64,000 nucleotides of DNA, from assembly GCA_021774335.1 (NCBI GenBank), contig JAJFJD010000009.1, positions 1 through 64,000 on the forward strand, read 5' to 3'. Shown here in pieces: positions 53,740-62,051 of this stretch (positions are counted from its first letter, which is position 1; every line of letters begins with the position of its first letter). The stretch is from Alphaproteobacteria bacterium (GTDB lineage: Bacteria > Pseudomonadota > Alphaproteobacteria > UBA8366). Made by a program: the position numbers and the translations under genes. A model generated the notes under the pieces. The model saw nothing but the letters and a program-made list of their open reading frames with translations. It had not been told where the DNA came from and searched no databases.

Positions 53740-53800
53740 CGACCTTTTAGCTGAGTTCTTTACCGTGGCCGCAAGCCGGTCGGGCCAAATCACCACGTGG
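53740..53800 (-). promoter_or_regulatory. SAM-II (metA-type) riboswitch upstream of metZ
   Basis: Read on the minus strand from about 53800: CCACGTGGTGATTTG, then CCGACCGGCTTGC, then GGCCACGGTAAAGAACTC and AGCTAAAAGGT. These are the invariant blocks of the SAM-II pseudoknot (TGGTGATTTG; CGGCTTGC; GCCACG-TAAA-AACTC-GCTAAA), in order and spacing. SAM-II elements occur in Alphaproteobacteria and switch off methionine genes when S-adenosylmethionine is plentiful. The metZ start is about 80 nt further downstream. Confidence 0.9.
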
Positions 53801-53909
53801 CCAAACTTTGGGCGGATCGAAGGAAATTGTCAACAGAATCTTCCATCGGCGGCTCGGCAGGATACACTCATCGGTGGGGACGCAGACCGAGTTTTGGAGA
53901 ATACAGGCA

Positions 53910-54962
53910 ATGAGAGCTTTTGTTTTGGGATTGGCGGCGTTGGCCGTCTTCTTCGCGCCGGCATCGCTGGCACAGGACGTCTACGACGCGCCGTTGACCG
54001 AGAAATGGGCACCGAGCGAGTGGGGGGCAGACGACAAGGCGGGGGCGGTTAACCGGACGACGCCCGCCATGGTGCTCAAGGCGGTTGGCCTGGTGAAGCG
54101 CGGCAAGGTGGCCACCCTCGGCAAGGTCTATGCGCAGGATGCGCCGGCCTTCGGGACGCGCGGTTGGCGATTGACCATCCCGGGACTGCCAACGGGCGGT
54201 CCGTTCGGCGGACAGAAGCTGGTCTATAACGACGAGTTCGTCTCGACCGAGTTGGGCCAAATTGGCACGCAGTTCGATGGGCCAGGGCATATCGGCATCA
54301 AGACGTCGAAAGGCCACTACTTCTATAACGGGCGTTTCCTGGAGGACGCCAACATCGGGACTTATGGGCTCGGGCCGCTCGGCGTGGAGCATGTGGCGCA
54401 AAAAGGCTTCGTCTGCCGTGGCGTTCTGCTCGATGCGGTGGCGTTGCGCGGTGGCACGCTGCCCGTGCCGAAGAAGGCCGGGCGCGACGATCCGGGCATC
54501 GTGACCGACGATGACGTGAAGGCGATGGTCAAACGCCAGGGTATTGCACCGATCGGAGAAGGCGACTGCGTCTTCCTCTACACCGGGCATGGTGACCTGT
54601 GGCATCCGAAGGATTGGGACACGTTCGATGCCGCCGAAAAGAAACGGCGGGTCGCAGCCTTCAATGCCGGTCAACCGGGCTTCGGCCTCTCCGCCTGCGA
54701 GTATATGGCATCGCGCAAGATCATCCTGACCGGGGCCGACAGTTGGGGAACCGAGGCCGCTGGCCCGGGGTTCGCGGGCGAACGCCAGCACCCCTTCGAA
54801 TGCCATATCCAACTTCAGACGCGGCGCGGTATCTGGAATATCGAAAACCTCGACCTCTCGCAGCTTGTCGCCGACAAGGCGTATGAATTCCTGTTCGTCT
54901 GGTCGCCGTTGAAGATGAAAGGGGCGACCGGGTCACCGGGTAACCCGGTGGCCCTGTACTAA
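53910..54962 (+). CDS. Cyclase family protein (kynurenine formamidase-like), exported
   Basis: A 350-residue protein. Signal: MRAFVLGLAALAVFFAPASL-AQ. The metal-site motif appears as QIGTQFDGPGHIG, where the usual HxGTHxD reads Q-x-G-T-Q-x-D, a replacement seen in one subgroup of the family; PKKAGRDDPGIVTDDDVKAM and CVFLYTGHGDLW follow, with a final HPFECHIQLQTRRGIWNIEN. GGAGA lies 9 nt before ATG 53910; the frame opens earlier at 53808, where the start would lie in the riboswitch leader of the opposite strand. Signal peptide and metal-site change suggest a periplasmic hydrolase of unknown substrate. Confidence 0.85.
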   Translation: MRAFVLGLAALAVFFAPASLAQDVYDAPLTEKWAPSEWGADDKAGAVNRTTPAMVLKAVGLVKRGKVATLGKVYAQDAPAFGTRGWRLTIPGLPTGGPFGGQKLVYNDEFVSTELGQIGTQFDGPGHIGIKTSKGHYFYNGRFLEDANIGTYGLGPLGVEHVAQKGFVCRGVLLDAVALRGGTLPVPKKAGRDDPGIVTDDDVKAMVKRQGIAPIGEGDCVFLYTGHGDLWHPKDWDTFDAAEKKRRVAAFNAGQPGFGLSACEYMASRKIILTGADSWGTEAAGPGFAGERQHPFECHIQLQTRRGIWNIENLDLSQLVADKAYEFLFVWSPLKMKGATGSPGNPVALY

Positions 54963-54984
54963 GCAACGAAATGGAGAGTGGGTG

Positions 54985-55371
54985 ATGTCTGATAAACCGG
55001 TTATCAAAGACGCGGTTGCCATCGTTCCGGTGCGCGACGTCGTCGAGACGATCCGATTCTATACGGACATTCTCGGTTTCGAAGGTCAGGTGCTGGCAGA
55101 GGACAACAGCTATGGCAGCGTCCGGCGCGGCGGTGCCGCAATGGACCTGCTCGCGACCGATGACGCCGACGCGCTCAAGGCGACGGCGACGAATATCGCC
55201 TTGGCGGTTTGGGTGGAAGGCCTCGACGACCTGTATGCGGAATTGAAACCGAAGCTGGATACGCTACCCAAGGGAAGGGTGCGGCCGCCCTTCGATCAGC
55301 CCTATGGCGTCCGCGAATTCCATGTGAAGGATCCGGACGGCTGCCTGTTGTTCTTCGCGGAGCGGGACTAG
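54985..55371 (+). CDS. VOC-superfamily protein (glyoxalase/bleomycin-resistance fold)
   Basis: A 128-residue single-module protein of two beta-alpha-beta-beta-beta units: AIVPVRDVVETIRFYTDILG is the classic opening, followed by MDLLATDDADALKA, then YAELKPKLDT and REFHVKDPDGCLLFFAERD, where the glutamate is the usual metal ligand. It lies 22 bp after the cyclase-family gene and is probably in its operon. ATG 54985 chosen (GTG 54982 adjacent). Confidence 0.85.
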   Translation: MSDKPVIKDAVAIVPVRDVVETIRFYTDILGFEGQVLAEDNSYGSVRRGGAAMDLLATDDADALKATATNIALAVWVEGLDDLYAELKPKLDTLPKGRVRPPFDQPYGVREFHVKDPDGCLLFFAERD

Positions 55372-55576
55372 CGTCGCGGCAATTGTCGTGGTTTGCGCCC
55401 CGGCGCGGCAAATGATGTAAACTCGGAAGGTTGACGTGCCGGACGCAATGTTCCGCTGGCCCGCATAAGCATATCCGTCGAGGCATCCCATCGCCATAGC
55501 AGCGCTCGCGCCGTTCAAGATCCGCAGTTTTCGATTCCAATGGCCGGCCGACCTGCTGACCGCCTGGGCTTTCGAG

Positions 55577-56725
55577 ATGGAGACGCTCATCCTCGGCTGG
55601 TACATCCTGGTCGAGACGGACTCCGTCATACTGCTGACCGTCTTCGCGTCGCTGCAATATTTCGGCACGCTGGTAGCACCCATGCTGGGCGCTTTCGCGG
55701 ACCGGTTGGGACGGCGCACCCTGTTGTGCCTGATGCGCGGATTCTACGCGGTGATGGCGACGGTCGTCATGGCGCTCGGCCTGACCGATCAGCTCAACCC
55801 GGTTTACGTCTTCATCACGGCAGCCTGTATGGGGATGGTGCGGCCCTCCGACCTGGTGATGCGGAACACTCTGGTTGCCGACACTATGCCGCCGGATCGG
55901 CTGGCCAACGCGATGGGACTTTCGCGCGCGACGCAGGACTCGGCCCGGATCGCCGGGGCGCTGGCCGGTGCGGGACTGTTCTCGGTCCTCGGAATTGGCG
56001 TTGCCTATATTTTCGTCGCGGCGTTTTACCTTATGAGCCTGGGGTTGACCTTCGGCGTCTCGCGCGTCCGGCCAGGGCAGGAGGAACAGGCCGCTCATGC
56101 CCGAACGCTGCCGCGGCAGCGTTTTCCGATCTGGCGTGAATTGCGGGAAGGGATCGCCTACATCTGGGCGACGCCGCGCGTGTTGGCCGTTATGTGTCTC
56201 GCCTTCATGGTCAACCTGACCGCGTATCCTATCTCACACGGCTTGCTGCCCTTCGTCGCCAGAGAAGTTTATGCGCTCGACGAGAATGGGCTCGCCCAAC
56301 TCGTCGCCGGGTTCGGCGCCGGCGCGTTGACCGCGTCGATGCTGATGGCCTTCGTCGGCGGCTCGCGCCGTCCGGTGCGGTTCATGCTGGTCTGTATCGT
56401 GCTGTGGTATTCGACGCTTCTGCTCTTCGGACAGGCAACCGACAAGGTTATGGGCCTGCCGGTCCTGTTCCTGATCGGTATCACGCAAGGCGTCGCCATG
56501 CTGTCGATGTCCGTGGCGCTGCTCAGCATCGTGACGCCGTCACTGCGCGGCCGGATCATGGGAGTTCGGTCGATGGCGATCTACGGCCTGCCCATCGGGT
56601 TGGTAGGGTCGGGCGCGATGATTGAATGGATTGGCTTTACCGCCACGGTCAACACTTACTGTGCCGTGGGGCTATTCTTCACCGTGCTGGTCGGCGTCAA
56701 ATGGCGTGATGCGATCTGGCGGTAG
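55577..56725 (+). CDS. MFS transporter (N-terminus probably longer)
   Basis: A 382-residue protein of about 11-12 membrane segments with the major-facilitator loop AFADRLGRRTLLCLMRG between helices 2 and 3. The same frame is open back to 55469 and reads PFKIRSFRFQWPADLLTAWA before ATG 55577, which is the expected start of helix 1 in this family. No ATG, GTG or TTG occurs there, so translation may begin at ATC 55490 (6 nt after GAGG) or ATA 55496, or the true start codon was lost. Exporter-like; substrate unknown. Confidence 0.82.
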   Translation: METLILGWYILVETDSVILLTVFASLQYFGTLVAPMLGAFADRLGRRTLLCLMRGFYAVMATVVMALGLTDQLNPVYVFITAACMGMVRPSDLVMRNTLVADTMPPDRLANAMGLSRATQDSARIAGALAGAGLFSVLGIGVAYIFVAAFYLMSLGLTFGVSRVRPGQEEQAAHARTLPRQRFPIWRELREGIAYIWATPRVLAVMCLAFMVNLTAYPISHGLLPFVAREVYALDENGLAQLVAGFGAGALTASMLMAFVGGSRRPVRFMLVCIVLWYSTLLLFGQATDKVMGLPVLFLIGITQGVAMLSMSVALLSIVTPSLRGRIMGVRSMAIYGLPIGLVGSGAMIEWIGFTATVNTYCAVGLFFTVLVGVKWRDAIWR

Positions 56726-56760
56726 GGCGCGGCGACGGTAAAGTGCCGCCGCGCTTGCAA

Positions 56761-57543
56761 TTACGCTCCCGCGCCGGGCTTACTTTGCTGATACGCATCC
56801 GGACTGCGCTTGGCGAGCAGGCTCGGGTCCGATCCTGGCCGATCGCCGGGCACGCCGAACTGCAGGCAAAGGACTTCGGCACCATCGGGTCCGGCGGTCA
56901 TCTTCAGGGTTTCTTCACCGCGATCGACCCGAATGACCGAGTCCGCCGGTAGTTCCTTGCCGTCCTGGATGAGCGATCCGCCGCAGACGAGATAATACTG
57001 ACCGCCGCTGTCGGACGGCAGGCCATCCAACACCGCGTTGCTGCCCATCCGGAATCCGACGGCGTCCACGTTGTCGTCTTGCCGCTCCATGAGGGGTTCC
57101 CGTTCCGTCTCGCCCGCCGCGATAGGACGACCAAGCTCGAAGGTGCCCGCAAGGTTGCGGCCGGCACGGCACGGCATATTGTGCTTATTGCCGGGCATCG
57201 ACCAGTGGCCGCCGCTTGCGGCATTGCGAAGCGTGAAGAAGGAGAACCCATTCTCGCGGCCGACGATCGGCCCGTAGGGCGTGTAGGCGTCGGCATATTG
57301 GAAGGTGATCGGGCGAATTTCTTTCTTGCCGATGCGGCCATCCCCGGCCACGACGACCTGGAATTGGTCGACATCGTGGAAATGGGGGTCTACTCGCGCG
57401 CCGGCATAGGGCCGCACCACCAAAAACGCCTGCGGATCTGCGTTAATCATGCCCGGGGAGCCGATATAATCATGACGGGCGCCCGTCCCGCCTTTACGTT
57501 CCGTGATTTTGACGTCTGCTTCGCTGGTGGCGACTGCTTGCAT
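56761..57543 (-). CDS. Hypothetical protein, cupin-like
   Basis: A 260-residue protein with one likely beta-barrel: YAGARVDPHFHDVDQFQVVV (a histidine-rich motif 1-like stretch) and, later, a second set of strands FRMGSNAVLDGLPSDSGGQ and GVPGDRPGSDPSLL. Its overall size suggests a two-domain (bicupin-like) fold. GAGGAAAGG precedes the ATG. It stands alone between the MFS gene and the TVP38 region. No enzyme assignment can be defended. Confidence 0.7.
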   Translation of the reverse strand: MQAVATSEADVKITERKGGTGARHDYIGSPGMINADPQAFLVVRPYAGARVDPHFHDVDQFQVVVAGDGRIGKKEIRPITFQYADAYTPYGPIVGRENGFSFFTLRNAASGGHWSMPGNKHNMPCRAGRNLAGTFELGRPIAAGETEREPLMERQDDNVDAVGFRMGSNAVLDGLPSDSGGQYYLVCGGSLIQDGKELPADSVIRVDRGEETLKMTAGPDGAEVLCLQFGVPGDRPGSDPSLLAKRSPDAYQQSKPGAGA

Positions 57544-57822
57544 AATGCGGCCTTTCCTCTGAATCGATCCTTGGTTCGTAAGGCCGTTTTACAACATTTT
57601 CACAACTGTGTCTTCTCGCTGGGCGCATGGCGCGGCCAGGGCCATCGACGCCAAAGTCTTCCGGATGGTAGGGGGGTACGCGAATGGCGGTTCGGCTCAT
57701 CGTTTTCAGTGATATTCCATCAACCTTCTGTGAACCAAGCACTTTTCCCGCCGTGCCTGCGATACGGTCAGACCGTCGCCGCGATCGATTCAAGTCTGGA
57801 GAGGCTTTGGGGAGAAGCATCG

Positions 57823-57930
57823 ATGTGGGATTTTCGCAGAAACATTACGGTTGGCGGTATAGCAATTCGTTTGCTCGCCAGTTTCGGCGCGGCGGCGTCT
57901 GCTGCCCGTATGAAGGTGTCGGCACGATGA
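57823..57930 (+). CDS. Candidate 35-residue leader ORF
   Basis: ATG 57823 follows GGGGAG by 8 nt and encodes a short, basic then hydrophobic peptide (MWDFRRNITVGGIAIRLLAS). Its TGA overlaps the ATG of a second mini-ORF (57927-57998, 23 codons: MTIKPASKTDRRFTLEGDLF...), which ends 3 bp before the TVP38 GTG. It may be a chance ORF; the rest of the spacer 57544-57822 holds nothing I can support. Confidence 0.3.
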   Translation: MWDFRRNITVGGIAIRLLASFGAAASAARMKVSAR

Positions 57931-58001
57931 CAATCAAACCTGCGTCGAAGACCGACCGCCGGTTCACGCTCGAAGGCGATTTATTCTCGGCGAAATAGCG
58001 G

Positions 58002-58751
58002 GTGACCATCAGCGACCGTCAGAACGTCGCGGAAAGCGAACGGGTGGCCGGGATCTTCGGAAAGCAGGCAAAGGCTGTGATCTGCGCAGCGGCGGTTGCC
58101 GGAGCGGTAACGATCGGCGTTGTCGCAGTCGTCAATACGGACTTGGACATTTCCGCTCATGGTTTTAAGGAGGCAATCCGCGCACTCGGCATGTGGGGCG
58201 TACTGGCCTCGATCGGGTTCATGGTGTTGCATTCCTTCGTCCCGTTCCCGGCGGAGCTCGTCGCCATCGCAAACGGGATGGTGTACGGCCCGGTTGTGGG
58301 CACGCTTATCACATGGACGGGCGCCATGCTGGGGGCGTCCATTGCGTTCTGTCTGGCGCGGACCCTGGGACGGCCTTTCGTCGAGCGCATGGTCTCGCGC
58401 AACAATTGGCAGCGCTTGGATGACTGGGCGGCGCAGGACGGCTGGCGGGTCGTTTTGGTCAGCCGTCTGATTCCGGTGATCGCCTTCAACATGGTCAACT
58501 ATGCCGCCGGACTGACACGCCTGACCTGGTGGCAATTCCTTTGGACCACCGGCATCGGAATCCTGCCGCTCACCCTGCTCATGGTGATCATGGGCGACAA
58601 TATCGAAATCCTGGGTTGGGGGGCGTGGCTCCTGATGCTCGCAGGCGGCGTTGCGCTGTGGTTCGTGGTGCGCCGCAAATTGCAGCCACCGGCCATTGCT
58701 GAGCCAATAGACGCTGAGCCAATAAAAGAAAAACCGCCCGCCGGCGTCTAG
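58002..58751 (+). CDS. TVP38/TMEM64 family membrane protein (DedA-like)
   Basis: A 249-residue inner-membrane protein with 5-6 hydrophobic helices. The family block is FVPFPAELVAIANGMVYGPVVG followed by AFCLARTLGRPFVERM, then VSRLIPVIAFNMVNYAAGLT. It has the SNARE-associated (VTT) core found in DedA and TMEM41-type scramblases. Translation begins with GTG 58002. The C-terminus is proline-rich and charged (PIDAEPIKEKPPAGV). Probably lipid-related transport or envelope maintenance; not tied to a neighbour. Confidence 0.87.
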   Translation: MTISDRQNVAESERVAGIFGKQAKAVICAAAVAGAVTIGVVAVVNTDLDISAHGFKEAIRALGMWGVLASIGFMVLHSFVPFPAELVAIANGMVYGPVVGTLITWTGAMLGASIAFCLARTLGRPFVERMVSRNNWQRLDDWAAQDGWRVVLVSRLIPVIAFNMVNYAAGLTRLTWWQFLWTTGIGILPLTLLMVIMGDNIEILGWGAWLLMLAGGVALWFVVRRKLQPPAIAEPIDAEPIKEKPPAGV

Positions 58752-58752
58752 A

Positions 58753-59691
58753 TTACCCGCCGAGCGATCCGCGCAGTTTCGCCATGATTTCCAGATTACG
58801 TTCGTGATCGCCGGCGAAGCGCAGCACGAGATGCTGCGCGCCTGCGTCCACATAGCCTTTCAGCCATTCGAGCGCGCCTGCCGCCGAACCGCCGAAACAG
58901 GCCTGACGTTTCTTCAGCAGGCCCGGCCGCTGGCCATAATACTGCTGCAGAAACTCATCGATCCGAGCATCCGCCTTAGCCGCGTCGTCGTCGATGGCCA
59001 ATGTCAGGTAGATCGCCGGCGTCACGTCGGCTGGGTCGCGCCCGGCGTCGCGCGCATGGCCTTGTACTTCAGTCAATTGTTCCGACCAGCGGGCCGCGTC
59101 GGGTCCGGTCGGGAACCAACCCTCGAAATACCGCCCGGCGCGTTTCAGGGCCGCTGGCACCGATCCGCCACCCCAGATCGGCGGTCCGCCCTTGCGGTGC
59201 GGTGTCGGGCCGAGTGTGCCGTCGGTGACTTTCCAGCGGCCGTCCCAGTTTACCGGCTCTCCGCTCCACAAGGCGCGGCAGAGGCGCAATTGTTCGAGCA
59301 TGCGGCCGACGCGTTTTTCGAAGGGGACCCCGGCCGATTCGAACTCGGCGCGGATATTGGGCACGTCGCTGGCGATCCCGACGCCGAGGATGACCCGGCC
59401 TTCGCTGATCTGGTCCAGCGTGGCGACCTGATGCGCCAACAGCACCGGATTGCGCAGGGTCGGCAGCAATACGGCGGTGCCAAGTTCGACAGATTTCGTG
59501 CGTCCCGCGACGCCGGCCAGCAGCGTGATCGGTTCATGCCGGGGCCGCGCAAGCAGGGAATCACCGACCCAGACCGAGTCATATCCCAGATCCTCGGCTC
59601 GCTCGGCCAGCGCCAGCAATGGTGCGGCTTCCGGGCGGCCCTCCATGATCTGTTCACGGGTGGGCAGCAGATATCCAATCTTGGGCGCCAT
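58753..59691 (-). CDS. LLM-class flavin-dependent oxidoreductase
   Basis: A 312-residue TIM-barrel protein of the luciferase-like monooxygenase/F420-type family. It shows ALAERAEDLGYDSVWVGDSL, LAGVAGRTKSVELGTAVLLP, HQVATLDQISEGRVILGVGI and KRAGRYFEGWFPTGPDA. The last block resembles N5,N10-methylenetetrahydromethanopterin reductase-like members. AGAGGAAA precedes ATG 59691. It is 27 bp from the neighbouring VOC gene and probably in one transcript. Confidence 0.9.
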   Translation of the reverse strand: MAPKIGYLLPTREQIMEGRPEAAPLLALAERAEDLGYDSVWVGDSLLARPRHEPITLLAGVAGRTKSVELGTAVLLPTLRNPVLLAHQVATLDQISEGRVILGVGIASDVPNIRAEFESAGVPFEKRVGRMLEQLRLCRALWSGEPVNWDGRWKVTDGTLGPTPHRKGGPPIWGGGSVPAALKRAGRYFEGWFPTGPDAARWSEQLTEVQGHARDAGRDPADVTPAIYLTLAIDDDAAKADARIDEFLQQYYGQRPGLLKKRQACFGGSAAGALEWLKGYVDAGAQHLVLRFAGDHERNLEIMAKLRGSLGG

Positions 59692-59718
59692 GGCCGGTTT
59701 CCTCTAGGTCGTGTTTTC

Positions 59719-60105
59719 TTATTTTCGTTCGACGAGCTGATACAGCACGCCGTGACTGTCGCGCGGATGGACGAAGATCATGTTGCCGGATTCGATGAGC
59801 TGCGCGCCATTGGCTTTCATGTCGGCCGCTGCCGCCTCGAGATTCTCGACCGCGAGGGCGACCAGATGCAGTCCTTCGCCGTGGCGTTCGAGCGATTTGC
59901 CGATTGCGCCGCCGTCGCCCAGCGGTTCGGCGAGTTCGATGAAGCTGCCGTCGGGGCCGATCGGAAAAACCGCGCGCTTCATGCCGAGATGCGGCAGGTC
60001 CTCGGGCCCCTTGCTCGCCGTCATGCCGAGCTTGTCCTGATAGTCCTTCATGCCCTGGTCGAGGTCTTTGACCCGAACCACCATGTGATCGATGCGCTTA
60101 AACAT
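59719..60105 (-). CDS. VOC-superfamily protein (methylmalonyl-CoA epimerase-like)
   Basis: A 128-residue protein. MFKRIDHMVVRVKDLDQGM is the first metal-ligand module, GPDGSFIELAEPLGDGG carries the glutamate, HLVALAVENLEAAAADMK the second histidine, and NMIFVHPRDSHGVLYQLVE the last. This ordering and length are those of methylmalonyl-CoA epimerase, but no propionate genes adjoin it. ATG 60105 chosen; the frame opens at 60153. Confidence 0.8.
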   Translation of the reverse strand: MFKRIDHMVVRVKDLDQGMKDYQDKLGMTASKGPEDLPHLGMKRAVFPIGPDGSFIELAEPLGDGGAIGKSLERHGEGLHLVALAVENLEAAAADMKANGAQLIESGNMIFVHPRDSHGVLYQLVERK

Positions 60106-60232
60106 TGGCCGGTTCCCTCCTGTTCGTGCCCTAGTGCAGGGCAATGTCGTCATCGGTCACTGTAGCGCCGAAACTCCAGGAGGCAAAAACATGCCTATGG
60201 CGTGGCTGGGCCATGCTGCGTCAGCTCATGCG

Positions 60233-61411
60233 CTACGCGCTTGCCGTCGATGTCTTTCCATCGCATATCCAGCGGAGAACCGCATACCCCAGAAGCGCCG
60301 ATATTAGCGAGCCGGTCAGGACTCCGTAACGAACCTGTGCCATCAGCTCCGGGCCGGCAAACGCCAATGTGCCGATGAACAGGCTCATCGTGAACCCGAT
60401 GCCGGCAAGGCAGGACAATCCATAAAGCTGCAACCAGGTGACACCGTCGGGCCGACGGGCGATGCCGAATTTCACCGCGAGCACGATACTGCCGAATACG
60501 CCGATCTGCTTGCCGACGAGAAGTCCGGCGGCGATGCCCAACGGGAGCGGTTCCAAGAGTGAGGATAGCGAGAATCCATCCAGCGAGACACCGGCATTTG
60601 CGAAGGCAAAGGCGGGCAGGACACCATAGGCGACGTATGGATGCAGGCTATGTTCCACGGCGCGCAGCGGTGACGCTTGGTCGCCGGCGCGCAGCGGTAT
60701 TGCCAAAGCCAGGACCACTCCCGCCAACGTCGCATGCACGCCGGATTTAAGTACGAAGACCCACAACACGACGCCAACCATGATGTAGGGCGCAATCCTG
60801 AGTACGCCGGCCCTGTTCAGGGCGATCAATCCGGCGATGGCGACGGCCGCCCCGGCCAGTGACGGGAAGGACAAATCGGCGGTGTAGAAGGCTGCGATGA
60901 TGATGATCGCACCGAGATCGTCGAAAATTGCAATTGCCAGGAGCAGTGTCTTGATCGCCGTCGGAATACGGTTCCCCAACAAGGCCAGCACGCCAAGCGC
61001 GAAGGCAATATCAGTCGCCGCCGGGATGGCCCATCCGTTGGCGAGATTGGAGTCGATGCCGGTAACCGACAGAAAGATGACTGCCGGTATCGCCATGCCG
61101 CCGACGGCGCCGATGGCGGGTAAGATGATCTGCTCCTTGCTCGAAAGTTGTCCTTCGATCACCTCGCGCTTGATCTCCAACCCGACCAGGAAGAAGAACA
61201 CGGCCATGAGGCCGTCGTTGATCCACAGTAGGAGCGGTTTGTCGATGGATAGCGCGCCGATGTTGACGGAGACGGGAAGAGTCAGGAGCTGGTCGTAGAT
61301 ATAGGCCAGGCTGGAGTTTTCGAAGGCCAGCGCTAATGCGGCGGTCGCCATCAAAATCAGACCACCCTTGGCTTCGCTGTCGATAAATCGCTTTAGTGCG
61401 CGTACCGGCAT
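60233..61411 (-). CDS. nhaA: Na+/H+ antiporter NhaA
   Basis: A 392-residue inner-membrane sodium/proton exchanger with about 12 helices. It begins with the helix after RFIDSEAKGGLILMATAALA and carries the diagnostic GWAIPAATDIAFALGVLALL and AIFDDLGAIIIIAAFYT, where the paired aspartates (here D-D-L in IFDDLGA) bind the ion. GGGAGGGG precedes ATG 61411. It stands alone, with a 126-bp spacer on the left and 155 bp of AT-rich leader on the right. Confidence 0.95.
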   Translation of the reverse strand: MPVRALKRFIDSEAKGGLILMATAALALAFENSSLAYIYDQLLTLPVSVNIGALSIDKPLLLWINDGLMAVFFFLVGLEIKREVIEGQLSSKEQIILPAIGAVGGMAIPAVIFLSVTGIDSNLANGWAIPAATDIAFALGVLALLGNRIPTAIKTLLLAIAIFDDLGAIIIIAAFYTADLSFPSLAGAAVAIAGLIALNRAGVLRIAPYIMVGVVLWVFVLKSGVHATLAGVVLALAIPLRAGDQASPLRAVEHSLHPYVAYGVLPAFAFANAGVSLDGFSLSSLLEPLPLGIAAGLLVGKQIGVFGSIVLAVKFGIARRPDGVTWLQLYGLSCLAGIGFTMSLFIGTLAFAGPELMAQVRYGVLTGSLISALLGYAVLRWICDGKTSTASA

Positions 61412-61566
61412 CGCTGCCCCTCCCTTGCCAACCCGGATGCTAGGTTGGGGCGGGGCTCTTAGTTTTCAATAGTTAGACGCAATTGCAACCGATGAATTTT
61501 TGCGATTTCCTGCGCTACGACGCAAATTTTTTCACAGACGGGTGATGTTCGGACAGATGCCGTGTC

Positions 61567-61986
61567 TTAGACACCATGCCGCCGCCGCATATCATCGACG
61601 GAGTGCCGGATGAGTTCCTCCAACGTATTAAGATTCACGTCATCGAGTTTGTTGATGTAGAGACATGACTTCCCGGTCTTGTGCTTGCCGAGTTTGTCCA
61701 TCAGCCTGCCGTACTTGCTGAAACCCGGCATGATGTAGACCGACAGGGCGGATTTCCGCGGCGAAAAGCCCGTCAGAAAGAGGTCGCCTTCGCGGCCGCT
61801 CTCGTATTTGTAGTGATACCGTCCGAAACCAACCAAGCTCGGGCCCCACATCTTCGGCTCGAAGCCTGTGACCCGTTGCATCAATTCGCACAAAACTTGG
61901 CCGTCCCGTTTCCGTCGTTCGGGTTGGACAGTGTCGAGAAAGGCATCGACACTCGCGTCGGTTTCTTTTGTCTTCATTTCCGCCAT
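61567..61986 (-). CDS. DUF1801 domain protein
   Basis: A 139-residue protein with the DUF1801 core RKRDGQVLCELMQRVTGFEPKMWG and the middle strands GFGRYHYKYESGREGDLFLTG, then FSKYGRLMDKLGKHKTGKSC. These domains are small alpha-beta folds of unknown function, sometimes linked to antibiotic or stress genes. ATG 61986 is likely (15 codons of extra frame lie upstream). Neighbouring NhaA is on the same strand but 155 bp away. Confidence 0.8.
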   Translation of the reverse strand: MAEMKTKETDASVDAFLDTVQPERRKRDGQVLCELMQRVTGFEPKMWGPSLVGFGRYHYKYESGREGDLFLTGFSPRKSALSVYIMPGFSKYGRLMDKLGKHKTGKSCLYINKLDDVNLNTLEELIRHSVDDMRRRHGV

Positions 61987-62051
61987 GACGCTGCAACGGT
62001 ATCCGCACGACCGGGTCATTCACAAGCGGTTGTCGTGTTACAAACGCCGCG

